Source of the DNA: Nanobdellati archaeon
GTDB taxonomy: Archaea; EX4484-52; JAADEF01
Length of the DNA stretch: 5,586 nt
Direction of reading: 5' to 3'
Assembly: GCA_015521505.1 (NCBI GenBank)
Contig: WAOB01000037.1
Span: 1-5,586, forward strand
Shown: piece after piece, positions 5,341 through 5,586 of the stretch
Layout: every line of letters starts with the position of its first letter
How positions within the stretch are numbered: the first letter of the stretch is position 1
The notes under the pieces: model-generated
Database searches by the model: none
What the model saw: only the letters and a program-made list of their open reading frames with translations
What the model was told of the DNA's origin: nothing
Position numbers and translations under genes: made by a program

Positions 5341-5348
5341 TTTTAAAA
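5341..5348 (+). promoter_or_regulatory. TATA box for the rightmost leaderless gene
   Basis: TTTTAAAA, with TTTAAA at 5342-5347 centred 27.5 bases before the ATG at 5372, the same distance as for the DUF357 gene. No Shine-Dalgarno sequence precedes the ATG, which supports a leaderless message. The element is symmetric and could also serve ftsZ in the other direction. Confidence 0.5.
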
Positions 5349-5357
5349 TGTTATGTG

Positions 5358-5369
5358 TATATCGATATA
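5358..5369. promoter_or_regulatory. 12-base perfect palindrome at the start of the divergent gene
   Basis: TATATCGATATA is a perfect palindrome located two bases before ATG 5372, between the TATA box and the predicted transcript start. That is where an archaeal repressor would block polymerase recruitment. No known operator consensus is recognised, so it may be chance in AT-rich DNA. Confidence 0.3.
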
Positions 5370-5371
5370 TT

Positions 5372-5586
5372 ATGATACTCTCTTACAAAAACCGAAAAAC
5401 TAAGCAAACATTAATCATTATTTTAATCTTAAGTATCTCCTTCATTTATGTTGGTCGTATTCCTTTATCATATACTTTAAATGATAAAAATGTTTTTATC
5501 GATCCTTTGATAAAAATAGATCATAAAAAAACCCTCTCTAAGATATACGAAAATAAAACTAAAAGATCTCTGAGTTATTCCTATCC
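5372..5586 (+). CDS. membrane-anchored protein of unknown function (3' truncated)
   Basis: An open frame from ATG 5372 to the window end, 71 complete codons without a stop, which is unlikely by chance in DNA this rich in A and T. The N-terminus is basic (MILSYKNRKTKQT), then residues 14-27 are hydrophobic (LIIILILSISFIYV), like a signal peptide or a signal-anchor helix, followed by a polar, Lys-rich region with few recognisable features. The rest would lie outside the cytoplasm. I recognise no family from the visible part. A TATA box at the leaderless distance and divergence from ftsZ support it as a real gene. It uses CGA and CGT as well as AGA for arginine, unlike the nearly pure AGA use in the left-hand cluster; with only three arginines this is a weak hint. 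Confidence 0.65.
   Translation, partial: MILSYKNRKTKQTLIIILILSISFIYVGRIPLSYTLNDKNVFIDPLIKIDHKKTLSKIYENKTKRSLSYSY

Noticed and set aside
1..5586. CRISPR arrays, tRNA or rRNA genes, insertion sequences
   Set aside because: No regularly spaced repeats, no tRNA cloverleaf, no rRNA-like conserved blocks, and no transposase or terminal inverted repeats were seen on reading both strands.

Overview
The window looks like a piece of an AT-rich archaeal genome. The evidence is an archaeal FtsZ1-type tubulin homologue, a tRNase Z, a DUF357 protein, a stand-alone PRC-barrel protein, AGGTG(AT) ribosome binding sites and TTTAAA-type TATA boxes with both leaderless and short-leader starts. Compact spacing and many very small genes would suit a DPANN-type lineage or a small-genome euryarchaeon. 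The lineage is an inference, because no rRNA or other lineage marker is present.

Left part (1-2125, + strand): four tightly packed genes form a probable extracytoplasmic metal and thiol cluster. They are (i) the 3' portion of a DUF411 metal-binding protein that runs off the left edge; (ii) a 73-residue single-pass membrane protein ending in LPGMVGGC; (iii) a 147-residue secreted, membrane-anchored protein rich in His, Met and Cys; and (iv) a 347-residue membrane-anchored protein with three tandem thioredoxin-like repeats, each with a CxxC. I read this as a metal (copper-like) handling and disulfide exchange module on the outer face of the membrane. This is the most novel-looking part of the window. 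The individual family clues are visible, but the joint function is inference.

Middle part (2126-3670, + strand): a small protein with a PC4-like single-stranded nucleic-acid-binding layout has its own promoter. A T-rich terminator follows it. Next is a leaderless DUF357 gene coupled to a tRNase Z gene (tRNA 3' end maturation), whose ribosome binding site contains the DUF357 stop codon.

Right part (3772-5288, - strand): ftsZ is followed 71 bases downstream by a small PRC-barrel gene. PRC-barrel proteins are now known partners in archaeal FtsZ-based division, so this pair probably belongs to the division machinery. The RNase Z and PRC genes converge on a 100-base spacer with no clear gene in it.

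Right edge (5372-5586, + strand): the start of a further gene, divergent from ftsZ, encodes a membrane-anchored protein truncated by the window end. No rRNA, tRNA, mobile element or CRISPR array was found.
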